Shown here: positions 1 to 11,833 of the stretch, piece after piece | How positions within the stretch are numbered: the first letter of the stretch is position 1 | Layout: each line of letters starts with the position of its first letter | NCBI RefSeq assembly: GCF_021018805.1 | Contig: NW_026960612.1 | Coordinates: forward strand, 1,798,001-1,862,000 | Direction of reading: 5' to 3' | Length of the DNA: 64,000 bases | DNA from: Prinia subflava | Lineage: Eukaryota; Chordata; Aves; Passeriformes; Cisticolidae | Notes under the pieces: model-generated | What the model saw: the letters and a program-made list of their open reading frames with translations, nothing else | What the model was told of the DNA's origin: nothing | Databases searched by the model: none | Made by a program: the position numbers and the translations under genes

Positions 1-1258
1 CTTGCTTCAGCTGTGGCCTCTCTTGCCCTTTTTTTGCTTCCATCTTTCTTCTTTCTTCTGCTTTTGTAGAGAGATGCAGTTCTAGATGTCCTGCCAACAC
101 ACAAACTAGCGTGTTCTGAACTACTGCCAGAGCCAACACCTCATGGGTTTCCCATTCCGTGCTTTGACAGCATCCCTGATTTTTCACTTCTATGCTCCCT
201 TTTGAGCTTTAGATGCTTTCAAGCCAAACCTCAGGTAACCAATATCCTACAGCCTTCACATCCTACTGCACTCCTGGGACATGATTTCCTCTGGCATTGC
301 CTATTCTTATTTACATGCCTCCTTCATAATGTGCCAAAGCACATGCAGGACTGCATGTGAAATGCCTGCCACTTCTGCCTCTTTTTTTCAGTGGAGCTTT
401 AATTAAATACTTAAAGGCTATTATGCAACTCTGCCTTGTGGACCTATTAAACCTGCTAATCCCTACCAAAATACAAAATAATGCAACAGAAGGGGCTTTT
501 TATGTCCTCATCTCACACAGCTTCACCTTGCGGTTCAATTATAATAACCACACAAAAATGTTTAAAAAAACCCAAAAAACCCAAGGAGCTGACAAAGCAT
601 TTCATGTTCCAGCAAGTAGAAACAACTGCACCCAAATAATTATTAAAAGAAAACAAACAAGGGAATGCCAAAACATTTAAGTCATGTTGCTGCAGGCAGT
701 CTTTCTGTCTTCCCAGGGTTACTACTTTGTCTTCTTTACCTTTGGCCTCTGGGAATTTCCAGACAGAGTATTCACAGGGCATTCTACTTTCCCATCCCCT
801 AGATGCAGTAAAAAACCCCAGTGGTTTGCTTCATATGTATGTATCTATATGTGTGTATATATATACACACTCACATATAGATACGTATACATGTGTGTAT
901 ATATATCTATATATGTCTTCATGTGTCTACTTGAACATATATAAATGTGTATATATATATATATATATGACCAGTAGAGTTCAGAGAATACTGTACACAA
1001 ACCTCTTCAGAGAGATCACTGCTAGCTGCCTTAGTTTATCTCCCAGAACAAAGGTGGGAACAGCTCCTGTCATAACCAGGATGCAGGGTTTTTTTCATGT
1101 GCTTACAGCAAGACAGAATGTTCAATAGCTAATAAATATCCTGATTGGTTTTTTATGTGCAGGTTACAGCTTGACTGAATTTCCAAAGAGCCCACACCTA
1201 AGTGGAGCTGTCACAAGATGTTTCTGACATCACCTTTGGCTGCTCCCTCCTGGAGCTA
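1..1258. other. Intergenic DNA, no gene recognised
   Basis: No convincing gene is seen. The only structure is an AT-rich simple repeat of TATG, CACA and TATA steps at about 838-970, ending in a run of (TA)n near 952-968. The short open frames here overlap that repeat and have no recognisable domain. Confidence 0.6.
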
Positions 1259-1264
1259 ACAAAT

Positions 1265-1647
1265 TGTAACATGAGCATGACGTGTTATGGAATGAAGTTT
1301 GAGCTATCCCAAACTGGGCCTAGGGTTTAGGCCTGCTGGGCCTCAGTCTTAGGCCTGTGTGAAAGTAGATAAGCCTGTGGCGCAGTTAGAATTTAAGTTA
1401 AGGTGTGTGCATGCTTTAGCTAGGACAGTTAGGGTAGAAACACGGTCGCTGCCTTAAGCTAAGATTGTTTGCATTCTTTCTCATGCTGAATGCCAATTAG
1501 AAAACACCTGCAACTGTAAACTATCTGAAACTGTATAAAACCAGCCATTTCGAGAATAAAGAGGAGAACGTATGATCTGACCATATTGGTTGTACCATGC
1601 GTTGCTCTGTACCAGCTTCCATATAGTTAATAGAGACCCTGAGTTCA
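1265..1647 (+). mobile_element. Solo LTR, alpharetrovirus-like size, plus orientation
   Basis: The segment begins TGTAACATGA and ends GAGTTCA, giving TG...CA ends. It is flanked by acaaat (1259-1264) and acaagt (1648-1653), a 6-bp target duplication with one transition. A TATAAAA box lies at 1534-1540 and an AATAAA at 1555-1560, so U3, a very short R and U5 can be placed in plus orientation. At 383 bp with a 6-bp duplication it resembles class II avian LTRs; that family call is an inference. No internal retroviral sequence is next to it. Confidence 0.7.
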
Positions 1648-2118
1648 ACAAGTATCTGGTAACTTTTTGCCAGCTTTTAGGATCTCTCTTCTGTTTGGTA
1701 TATTAAAATCGTTGTGAGGTAATTGATTCTGGTTGGGATAAAACTGATAAAAACAAATGTTGACAACACAGCCTGTGCTTAACTGACCTGGGGCTCTGCT
1801 GGACCGGTCACTGCAGGAACTCGCAAGCAAGTCCATTCCCCTTCCAGAGCAAATGCCAAGCAGCTGCATGTCCCTGGGAAGGTTCAGACAGGTATGGTTT
1901 CTCCATCTTTAAATTTCTGTACTGAAACAGATCTTTGGTGCAGATCAATTTCCACAGCAAATCCATCTGCAATGGGTTTACTTCTCAGGATGCACCAGCA
2001 ATATATTGTTTTTCAGAGGAACTCCTTCACAGTTAAATAGGTAGCCAGAGGCACCTTACTTGGATACTTTGGGTAACTGTTAGAAACTGTTATTTACTCC
2101 TTTTCATCCTTCATACAG

Positions 2119-2752
2119 TGTCGCGGTGCCTGCTTGAGGTACCTTCTCAAGCCTGCCTGGCCAGCTCTGGCACCACGGCAGCTTTCGGTATGGCCAGCGA
2201 GGCACGCAAGCTGGACCGACCCAGTGAATCCTTGTCTGGAACAGTGCCGGAGGACACAGGTGGAAGGAGGCGACTAAGGCAAGGAAGGAATGGAGGACTC
2301 TGTGGAGTTATCACAAGAATTTATTGGTGTCTCTTGCGAGACCTCCTCAGATCTTGGAACCTGCTCTAGCAGAGCTTTGATTGCCGGCTGAGAGCAGCTT
2401 TTACGGGAGGGTGGAGAAAGGGGAAGGGGCAAGGGATCAGCCAACCAGGGGTGATTTGGGAGTGGCTCCAGGGATAACAGGCATCCTTGGGAACCAACCC
2501 AGTAGGGGAAGGAGGGACCTCCTCTGGTCCTGACCTATCACTCGACACCCTCCTTAGAACTTTCTAGCTCAGGGGAGAGGCCCCAAAATGACAGGCAGGC
2601 TCCCGAGGAGGGGGAGTAGGGGATTGACAGATAACCAAAGGAGGGGGAATTCCAGGGTACAACCAAGTGGAAGTGGGAATAGAGGTACAAAGAACAAACC
2701 ATTTAACATAATAAACTTACACGAAAGAAATGAACAAAACTACACCACAACA
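2119..2752 (-). mobile_element. Solo LTR, minus orientation
   Basis: The plus-strand text starts TGTCGCGG and ends CACAACA, flanked by perfect 6-bp copies of atacag at 2113-2118 and 2753-2758. On the minus strand the LTR therefore begins TGTTGTGG and ends CGCGACA. An AATAAA on the minus strand (2320-2325 on plus) sits about 200 bp before the LTR end, consistent with minus orientation. Open frames within it are not genes. Confidence 0.85.
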
Positions 2753-2758
2753 ATACAG

Positions 2759-5459
2759 GACGCCAGGCTGCTGCCAGGACAAAGCCCATAAACAAGAGTG
2801 GAAAAAAGTAAATTAAAATGTTTGTAAAGCAAACAGAGCAGGATGGAGTAAACAGCATGTTTTGGGGGTTTTTGGGGGGTTTTTTTTGGTCTTTTACTAA
2901 AACACAAGTATTTTGGGAGAAAAAAAACCAAACTATTTTAATCCTACTATATATCATGGAGAGGTAGCTGCCAGTATTTACTGCATAGCATTATGAAGGC
3001 AAGTGGTGCTGCAAAGGCTTGTGTCTGGGTCAGGGTCTCTGCTAATCTTGGGAGAGACTCCATACGAGACTTGGCAGACTTGCTCCTGCTCATAGTATCA
3101 AAAGAGTGTGAAAGAACTCTGAGCCAAGAGGGAGGGATATTTCCTTGAATGTTAAGCCCCTTTCCATGGTTTTGAAGGAACAGAGAAACAACCTCCCCAA
3201 CCTTCCCCTTCTACTTCACCTGCCACTTCAAGCTTTCCTGGTGAAGTTTGCTATTGCTTCAAGCAGTTACTAAGCTAGCTGTGAGCAAACTTGCTTTTGC
3301 TAAGCCTGAAACAAAAGCCCTCATACAAGGCTGTCAGTGCATGCTTCTAAAGAAGTAGCAGCACAATATTTTGCATATCCCTTAAATCTGTTTGTGGTCC
3401 AGGGTTTCTGCATGAGCAAGACCACGCAGATCAGCATAAACAGCTGAGATTTTCTAGTGTTGCCATTGGCAGCAGCCCTGGAAGAAGAGACAAGGCTGTG
3501 CTCGGCACCGACAGAGGGCAGGCACCAGCCCGGTGTGGGGAAAACCATCTCTCCTGAAATGCCTTGGGAGTCACAGACTTGGATACTGCCTGGTCCCAGC
3601 CTTTCTGTACATTGCTGGTACAAAGGGATTGCTGCTAAGTCAGTATGTAAGGTGTAGTACAACTTGAACTGCATCTACCTTATGCTAAATATCATTGCCC
3701 AGTTTTCAGAGATGTAGGCAAAATGAAAAAGCATTGCAGAGAGCATTCCTGACAGGCTCTAGCCTTGGCTCTGTTTGGATCTTAGCAGATCTAAATGCCT
3801 GTTCTCTTCTTGAGGACCCATCAATGAATTTCATCATTAGCTACTGCCCTAGCTGACACTTTTGGCAACTCCTTCATGTCTTTTTAAGTTTTTCTGCCTG
3901 GACAAGGCACTGAAGACAGGCAGCAGCTGTCTGTGCTGGGATATAGAGGTGGAGCTGCTATGACTTCTGTTACTCTTGGTTGGTGAGGCAAGGTTTCCAA
4001 TGGAGCAGGAGTATAGAATGTCAAAGCTTCAAATTTAACACTGAGGAAACTCAAGTAAATGACTGGATGGAGAGAAGTGCTGTCTAGAGAAGCTTGCTGG
4101 CAGAGATATTTTTAAAAAATATCAGTAAGTGTGTTTCTTCAGTCTGCAGAATTTGGGATGACTTGCTGGATACTGATCAAGAAAAAGGAAGTATCATCAG
4201 CACAGGAAATTGTGTGGCTTTACATATGCTCTCTGAAAACTCTTCCAAACATAGTGCTGCAGATGGCACAGACGAGCTACAGATGGGGTAGCAGGGCCAT
4301 GGGCTGTCTGCTCATGCAGCTCAAGGAGCAGCCTCCAGGGGAGACGGTGTGTGCTTGGCAGGGAGAAGGTAAATCTGAGGTGCTGCACCAGCAGCTTCGC
4401 TGTTTTGAAATGTCATGCCTCTTGATGTGAATTCTCTCCTTCTTCCCCGACTTCTTCTCCCCTCTTTTTCATGTGGGCTTTGATGTCCAGCGAGATGGTT
4501 ATCAGGGGTAACCATGAAGGAATGACACATTCGAGCAAGTCGCTTCTATATTGCTTCTGTGGTTACAAAGTGATCAAGGACTAGGTATATTTAGATGTTG
4601 CCTAGACCTAAGAGTGAATCAATGTATTTGAGCACCATGGCTCTTTTCTACGTACATGTACAAAACTTGGCAAGCCGTCGATCTTACTAATTTGCCTCAC
4701 TTTATAAGAAATGTGGAAATACTGGTACTGCCTTTGATGGACGTGTACAAGTAATATCTCAGCCTACTCTTATGTAATAAATGCCAATCACTCGCTTTTG
4801 GGATTTTTAGAAATTCAATAAAAATAAAAAAATAGTTATAAAAAATAGTAATACAAATACAATAATAAAAGTTAAACAATTTAGAGTAGGACAATTTATG
4901 AGACAATAAACAAAGAGAGCAGCCCGGGCTGGGCCTCCTCCTGTCTAGACAACAGCTAGCTAGGAGAGAAGGCCAAGAAAAGAGAGAAATCTCTCTCTTT
5001 TTGAGGATCATCCTCATGACTATGCATATTTTATTTAAAACATGTAATCTCAGCTGGTTCATGTCACAAAAATTTCCAGGCGCCTGTAAGTCTGTTGGTC
5101 CTTGAAAAATTTTCTTTTTTGTTGATAAGAAAAGGCCATATATTCTTCTTCACTAGAAAATTTTAAAGTCTCTGCAACCGTTATCTCTGTGCAAAGAATT
5201 CTTGATTATTTTCTCTCTCTTGAGCTAAAAAGAATATCACACACACATAGCTTCTAAAGCTTAATGTTAATTACAAAACTACATTCACTATATTATTCAA
5301 ATGTTAATACAGCATAACTTTTCTACCTAGCATATCACATATAGTAAATATCTGCGTAGAGCCACACAATATGCATTTTTCACATCTTACAAGCAGATTT
5401 TGGGACATAAGAGGCAGAGAAGGACATTGAATTATGACCCTGAATTGGATTAAATAATC
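2759..5459. other. Intergenic DNA, no gene recognised
   Basis: This stretch holds only short open frames without recognisable domains, a poly-T/G patch at 2863-2890 and an A/T-rich tract at 4800-4870. Neither an exon with good splice sites nor LTR ends with a target duplication were found. Confidence 0.5.
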
Positions 5460-5659
5460 CGCTTTGTGTTCCTCCCCCCCGTCCCGAATGTTTGTGGCAG
5501 TGGCGCTGTGGCCACCAGAATGACCAACGACTGGCAGGAATGGCAGGATCGCGCATGGGAGCCGAGCACTCGCCCCCACGCACCAAGTCGCTTCTATTGC
5601 GAGTTTGTGCTGGTCTGCGCCCTTCGGAAAAAAGCCAACAAAATTCCAAGGCACAGTAC

Positions 5660-6140
5660 TCACCCGCGGCTGGCCCGCCTCAGTTCAACAGGAAACTAGA
5701 GTCCCCCGAAAGGAAAACCCAGGGGGATGGGGGATGGGGGAGCGGTCGGGACGGGACGTCCCGTTCCGCCGGGGAAGGCGGGAGGGAGGGAGGCGGGGAG
5801 GAAGGGTTTGGCCGGTGCCGGCATAAGAGCCGGGGAACTCCCGGTCGGCTCGGACGGATCGTGTTCTCCAGTGCCGTGTCGTGCCGTGCCATGCCTGCCT
5901 GCCGGCGGGATGGAGGAGCTCTACAGCAAGACGGAGACCCTCGCCCTTCGGAGGAAGCACATCGGGTAGAGGCGGCGGCGGGGCCGGAGGGGAGGAAGGG
6001 GGAGGAGGAGGGGGGTCTGTCTGGTGACAGCGCCCGTCCGGACCCGCTCGGCTCTGCCCGGGGGCTGCCAGAGCTGGGCAGACCCTCCGGCCCCGCGGCG
6101 AGATCCAGCGGGGAAGGGGACATGGACACACACAGGACCT
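5660..6140. promoter_or_regulatory. CpG island promoter of the ETNPPL-like gene
   Basis: A GC- and CpG-rich block, unlike the AT-rich DNA on either side, surrounds the start codon at 5910. It contains GGGA and GGCGGG-type boxes and a weak TATA-like CATAAGAG at 5822-5829, about 85 bp upstream of the start codon. Long open frames run through the island on both strands, as expected from GC richness. The transcription start was not determined. Confidence 0.7.
5910..5965 (+). CDS. ETNPPL: ETNPPL-like first coding exon (ethanolamine-phosphate phospho-lyase)
   Basis: ATG at 5910 opens 18 codons reading MEELYSKTETLALRRKHI, followed by GG and a GTAGAG splice donor at 5966, so the exon ends in phase 2. 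This resembles the N-terminus of vertebrate ETNPPL (pattern xELYSKxxTLxLRxKHIG). ETNPPL is a PLP-dependent class III aminotransferase-fold enzyme that breaks phosphoethanolamine into acetaldehyde, ammonia and phosphate. The paralogue PHYKPL has a similar but more divergent start. The catalytic PLP domain is encoded by later exons, and none was recognised in this window. In mammals ETNPPL neighbours COL25A1, which supports both calls. Exon identity is fairly secure; whether a full gene follows is unknown. Confidence 0.75.
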
Positions 6141-7840
6141 GTCATCCCTCTGGCTTGCCAGGTCTTGGGGCTACCCGGAATTCCCTAGGCGGGCCGGGGG
6201 ATGCCGTCATTAAAACACTGCACATCAAACGCATCATTCACTTTTCCAGCAGATCGAAGCAAGCAGCCAGAATGTGGTACCCAGGTGTACGTCTAAAATG
6301 AGCCTGCGCTGGGTTGGGTTTTTTTGTGCATGCACCTGCAAAACAGCCGTATCTCTTGAATGAACCTGTTGCTATTCCTTAAGCTGAGTTTAACTGCGGG
6401 ACATGCGGTAGGGCTGTCAGAGGTTGTGACCTGAGCAATAGTCCTGGCTGTGCACGTATCTGATCCCACTGTATGGCACTGTTAGTTCCTACAGGATGTG
6501 CAGCTTTAATAATTTCTTCAGTAGATGTTGCCAAGTGAAAAATAAGTCCAGGTTGTAAAAACAGATCTATTTTGCTAATTGCATCTTAAATGTGTAGCAT
6601 ATAGAGAAACCTTACTAAAGATTCATAGCTCATGAAGGATTCCCTAAAGTCATGGCCACATAAAGAGACAAAATCAACCTCTTTTTAGGGGCAAGCTCAA
6701 TATTAAGGAAGTCCTGCCTGTGCAAGGATTGTAGGTTTGAGCAGTGCCAGATGAACAAAGAAAAACTTTCATAGAATGAACTGACAGGTTAGAGAAAAAA
6801 ACCTGTAGTCAAGAAATGGCCAATGATGATGGACATTGCTTTCAAAGTATAGCAGAGAAATAGCTGAAGATGTCAGAAAAGATCTAGGCAACAGAGCTAG
6901 AATCTGTGAGAAAGAAAGCAAACTACTTCACTATCCAGGAGTCACATTTACAAGTGACTTTAAAAGTTCATAACCTCAGTATACCCAACAATAACTCTCA
7001 GACTTACCTGGAAACAACTGTGTTTATCCAAGGTCATATAAACACTGCTAAATGTTCAGAATATTTTCCTTCTGCTCAGTAATATCATTCAACATAATTA
7101 CATAGCTGGCACATTCTCTGAGCGGGGGGGGGGGGGGGGGTGGAGAAGAAAGACAAAAAAGTATTTAAAGAGTACTTTGCTTAATTTTATAAGGAGCTTG
7201 AGTTTTGCTGGAATCAGTGTGATTTAGATGCTTATAAAATGCTGCTTTTAAGGATTTTATCCGAAGCAGACAGGGTGAGAGTGTGAGGGTTTTAGGACCT
7301 GCTCAGGACCTCTGAAAATAAAGCCTGCAAGGCATTAGTATTTTGTTCTTGACTGTGACCTATATATGCTACAGTCATCTGTTGCGTAATGACTTTTTGG
7401 CTATAGTACAAAATGGTGCTTAACATCTTACTTCAGTCCCAGAGAGTTATTTGACCATAGATGTCCATAAGGCATGTAAACAAGCAGAGCTACAGCCTAG
7501 GAACATGGCAGGACATATAGGGACCTGGCACAATGTGCAGACGCTGCTCTCCTGTGAAATCAATTGCAGGCAGAGTCAAGCTTTGAAAACACTCTTATTA
7601 AAGACCAGCTTCTGTTCCCACTGTGCCAAGGGAAATGCATGGGTTTTCATTGTGAGCAACAGCCCGTTTGACCACCACCTGAATGACTCACAAGCTTTTT
7701 TTGCAGAAGGAGGTAGTTGTCTCCAGAGTTGCAAAAAATCAACACACTCAACACTCAAGGGAGGGAGAAAAAATGAGAAAATTAAAATGGTGTTATTGAT
7801 TTATTAAAATATGAATATTGATCTAATATCAATATCCAAC
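5966..7840 (+). other. Presumed ETNPPL intron 1 / intergenic DNA
   Basis: After the exon 1 donor the sequence stays GC-rich to about 6290 and then becomes ordinary AT-rich DNA. No segment resembling the second ETNPPL exon (expected to continue with SCK-FF-type codons) was found. A 17-base G run at 7124-7140 is the only notable simple sequence. Confidence 0.4.
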
Positions 7841-8465
7841 TGTGACGGGCAAAAGACTCTCTAACAGTTAAAGTTAGAAAGTGTATGTTTATTGCGATGC
7901 CGGGCAGCACGTGGGATAGCTCCCTAATGCGCACTGCAAAGATCACAGGTAATTACAAAGCCTTTTATTTACAAAAATGTTGAATACACAAAATACAAAT
8001 GCATATTCATACCCCTGTCACTTCCTCTTCTCCGCTTCCTATGCCAATTGACAACAAGGCTATTAAGCATGCGTAGTTTGTTCCCTGAAATGGGTCAGTG
8101 GTCCTTTTGTGAGGAGTGGTCACCAAAAGGAGGAAGTAAAACGAGTCTTCCTCATTCTAAACTTTCAACCTTTTCAATGCAGATGTGATTAATGGCTGGT
8201 AGAACTCCCTGTTTCCTGTTTTCCAGGACTATTTCAGTGGGTTTCTGGAAACAGGAGGTCTGGTGTTGTATTGATTAGATTCTCTGTTTGACAAGCAATG
8301 AGTTATTCGATCTGGGGTAGCTTATCTTAAATCCGGTTTCTTTTAACCATCCTCTAACTTTTAACTGATTTCAGCAAAGCTTATCTATTCATTTCAGCTA
8401 AATCAGCAACATCTATTGTTAACTGTAACCTTAGCTTTTCTCAAAGCTTCAAAATTAGTGTCTCA
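7841..8465 (-). mobile_element. 3' LTR of the gammaretrovirus-like provirus
   Basis: The plus-strand text starts TGTGACGGG and ends GTGTCTCA, so the minus-strand LTR reads TGAGACAC...CCGTCACA. It is preceded, on the minus strand, by a polypurine tract complementary to 8466-8483. The minus-strand AATAAA is at 7888-7893, close to the LTR end as expected for R/U5. The left flank reads ccaac, but no partner target duplication could be located because the 5' LTR is missing. Confidence 0.7.
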
Positions 8466-9798
8466 TTTCCCCACTTCTTCTTTGAAATGAGTAAATTCTT
8501 TTACTCAGTATACAGTGTCGTCTGCATCTATCCAAGCCGTATGGCTGGTGTCTCTCAAGACCAAGCCATACGCCTTTGATAGTGATGTTAAAGCTGCCAC
8601 TTGTAGCATCCTCCAATTCCAAACAAGTATTACAACAGATAGTACTAAACTTATGCTGACTAAAATAAGCAACACAATTATAGGGTGGACTAAGGCATTC
8701 AGTATACCAGTTGCTGTTGGGGACCATCCAAAAAGCACATCCCACCAATGATGAGACAAATGTTCCTCAAGCCTTTTAAAAACCCCTTTGATGGTCTCAG
8801 TGTCATGATGTATTTTAATTTATGTCTTTTCCCCTCCATCTCTAATTTCTTTTAAGATTTCTCTCAATTTGTGATGTTTCATCAACTGATCAACTAAAGT
8901 CAAATTCATTCCTATGGGCACAGGCAGTATCTCCTGCACAGTGGCTAGGTTGGCCTTTATATATTGATGTGATATTACAGGTGCCCGATAGGAAAATCAC
9001 ATCCCTTAATTCTAACAAATTTGCAAACACTAAAAATTAAATTGAGTCTCATCTATAATTTGGTTGTCTGTTCTTATGATGGGGCATGCAGTCCTAAGAC
9101 AGACACAACCTTGTCCCGTATACACAAGTGAAGTTGTCTGTTTGCCTGGATGCGTTTCAAAGTGACAAATACTTTGGTCCGTATCCAAACAAGTGTCTTT
9201 GTCACCTTCTAATGTCCCTTCACATATGTATCCTAGATGTCTCCTCACAGTACAGGGCTCTAGATTAACAGTTTGCCATTTTCCTTCAATTTCTCCTGCC
9301 CACATCCTGTGCTCAGAAGGGTACAATACTGTTCCCTCATGGTTTAATCCTAAGGGGACTATTGGATGTATTAGGTCCACTGAGGCATTGTGTATAGTTA
9401 AAACAAAGGCTGTCACCATACTAGTCACAGGGTTATAGGTGAAATTGACCAACATCCACCAAGACTGAAGTTCCCTCTCCTTATCAGAAGCATTGTCCCA
9501 AACAATCTTGCGAATTTCATCAGGGAATGTTCCCTCTCCACCTTCCCTGATAACTGCAGCAGCTACTGATTGCATCCACAGTTGTGCTTGAGTACACCCT
9601 AGAGCCAGCGAGATGTTTTCACTAGCTGTGCCTAGCGCATTAATTATTGCCTCATGATCTCGCTCCTCTGTATTTTCCCATTCTGATAATATTTGGGTCA
9701 ATTTCCAATGATTGTTACCTAGTGCTAGTAGAGAGGATTGCAAAGGTTGTTGTAGTTTGACTAAATCGCTCCCTACTGAGGTTAATTTATTCATCAGC
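8466..9798 (-). pseudogene. Endogenous retrovirus env, transmembrane half (broken)
   Basis: The minus-strand frame from 9798 down to 9030 encodes a retroviral TM-like ectodomain: a heptad-rich stretch (KLQQPLQSSLLALGNN), several N-glycosylation sites (ENIS, NASD, NFTY, NASV) and a cysteine-rich end (GQGCVCLRTACP). It is closed by a stop at 9030. After a degenerate stretch, a second frame (8505-8759) starts near HHWWDVLFGW and carries a long hydrophobic anchor (IIVLLILVSISLVLSVVIL) and a cytoplasmic tail. The gene is interrupted upstream by a solo LTR and inside by frame changes, so it is a pseudogene. No obvious CX6CC motif is seen. Confidence 0.7.
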
Positions 9799-11052
9799 TG
9801 TTGGAGTCCATGTTTCCATGGATCCTCCACAGAGAGTGAAAAGTACAGAGATAGAATTAAAGCCTTTAGAAAAATTAGAATGTATAAAAGCTTTAAATGC
9901 ATAAAGTAGAAATCTAACCCTTAGCTTTAAGCTTTACATGCCCTAAGTCCTAGTTCAGTGTAGAAGGACACAGCTTCAGGCTTAGTGATAGAGTACAGAC
10001 ATAACAAAAATAGAGTAGGGTACTGTTTATAATTTTTAGTATGAGTTTTATGTACAACAAGGTAGAACCTTATGCTAGTAAGATAGAGTTTTACGTTAAT
10101 AGATATGCTATGTGCGTAGGTTTTGACGCTGATTTTCGTAGTTTTACGAACTTTAGAATTGTACCTAGATTGGTTAGTGTGTAGATAAAAAATATGAATA
10201 TGCATTTTGTAATTTGGGATAAAAAGCCTCTGTGTCAGTCAGTCAGGGGGACGGATTGGAGGAATTGGTCGAGTGATCAATCTGATCAATCGATTCAACC
10301 TCCACCTCCTGCAGCCTGAGGAAGGAGCCTTGCCAGGGAGCCGAATGGGATTCTAAAGCTATCATCTAAAGGTAGCCTGGCATCTGGGCCCTGGGGTCCC
10401 GTCCCTTCCTCCTGCGAGGGTTCGGGACCCCAGGGATCCTCCCTGGCCCCTGCGATCCCGTCCCTTCCCTTTTCCCCTGCGGCATTTGCCCCGGGACTTT
10501 GTTCGGGGCTGCTGGGGAGTCTGTGAGAGTTCCTGTCTCTGCAACCGGGAACTGCAAGAGTTTGGGACCCCGGGACCCTTCCTTGTCCCTGTGACCCTGC
10601 TTTCAGGAACTCTGCCAAGTTGGGGACCCCTCCACTGCGACTGTGATCCCTGCGGCCGGGACCCCTGTCTGGGATCTGTGATCTTGTGTTCCCTTTCTGT
10701 TATTGTGACCCCACGGTTGGAAAATCCTGCTTGGGGTCAGATGGGAGGCTGATTTACCTAGAGGCTGTAATGTCAGATATGTGCTTTGCTTATAGTCTTA
10801 CTAGTTCTGCTTGTTAGGAATTCTATGCTTTGTTTGCTGTTTCATTAGAACTCTGTGTGTTAAGGTTTCTATGCTTTAGTTATTGTCTTGTTTAGACTTT
10901 GTTTGCCTAGGTTTATAATTGGTTGTAGAATAAGGCCGCTCTCAGAACTCTTTGCCTTCAGATATGTGCTTTTGTATAAATAAACTACTTTATTTAGATA
11001 CTAAGATGTGGTAAGATCTTTAGAGACTTTATACCCGTACCCAGCCTAGGCA
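9799..11052 (+). mobile_element. Solo LTR nested inside env, plus orientation
   Basis: Text beginning TGTTGGAG and ending CTAGGCA interrupts env. It is flanked by perfect 6-bp copies of atcagc (9793-9798 and 11053-11058). Env sequence matches across the gap once one copy is removed: frames ending SEVL on one side and beginning MNKLT on the other. An AATAAA at 10979-10984 lies 70 bp from the right end, indicating plus orientation, and a TATA-like GATAAAAAG lies near 10217. At 1254 bp it is long, with a GC-rich middle. The 290-residue frame entering its left end on the minus strand is accidental fusion with env. Confidence 0.85.
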
Positions 11053-11731
11053 ATCAGCACTTCTGAATCTATTGTGTTCAGCACTCCCAGTCCTGTCCCT
11101 AGCAACCCAGTGAGATCCCTCTTACTCTTAAATTAGGAGGCATACTTTTTTGGAGCCAAGTGGTCCAGTCCATAAAGGAGTTCCTGATAAATGGGGCACA
11201 TTCTGGCCAAATGTGAGAAGCATTTACCTGTACTCCCATTTCTACTCGTTTCAAAGACCACTTTGGGTTAACTATCAGCTTCTGAACTCCTGTCTTCTTA
11301 ATAGCATATGGCCCAATTCTGGTAACTACAGGAGTTATTTGTTCCTCTACTTCTGGAATAGCTGGCATCTGGGTGATCACAGCCTTTCTTGGCACTGGTG
11401 GAGTAATCTTGGTCTGGTCCTTATGGAGCTCAGTACATACCTGGGTGATGTTAAAGTCAATATCATACCCTCTTATCGCACACCCCTCTATTTTGAGTCT
11501 AAACTGAGGACATTTACTCAAGCATTTGTCACAGCATTCAGGACTAATCCGGATGGGTCTCATGGGTGGGTGGTAAGCCTCATGGAACCCATCCTGTACG
11601 AATGCATACTTACATCCCCAAACATTTCTTCCTTCCCACAAGCTTGCATTTGTGACTTTTAGCATCTTGTTTAAAGCCTTACGAGAGTAAGGGTCATAAG
11701 CTCTTCCTTGGCACTGATATATCCCAGTCAC
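11053..11731 (-). pseudogene. Endogenous retrovirus env, surface (SU) C-terminal part
   Basis: The minus-strand frame 11731-11099 (210 residues) has an SU-like composition: many cysteines (ECCDKC, SKCPQF), N-glycosylation sites (NASL, NITQ, NASH) and tryptophans, ending just before a basic cleavage-like stretch. A Gly-rich fusion-peptide-like segment (TGLGVLNTID) follows in a different frame at about 11060-11100, so a frameshift lies at the SU/TM border. The N-terminal part of SU up to the end of pol is not clearly open. The gene is not functional as it stands. Confidence 0.7.
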
Positions 11732-11833
11732 ATTATACCTACGTGGTATTGTGTTGACTCTTGTTATGGCTAAAGTAATTACTACAATAGTTATAAACTT
11801 TCCACATAATGTCCATAGTAATTATTAGTCTAT

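Noticed and set aside
838..970. Tyr/Ile/Cys-rich frames on the plus strand
   Set aside because: They are translations of a TATG/CACA/TA microsatellite.
4697..5062. 121-codon minus-strand frame
   Set aside because: AT-rich composition, no domain, no splice context.
5492..6301. 269-codon open frame on the plus strand across the CpG island
   Set aside because: It is in a different frame from the ETNPPL exon, has low-complexity Gly/Arg/Ser composition, and matching long frames occur on the minus strand, so it reflects GC richness.
9799..9902. Apparent signal-peptide start (hydrophobic Leu-rich) of the env transmembrane frame
   Set aside because: These residues are encoded by the nested solo LTR, not by env, so the fusion is accidental.
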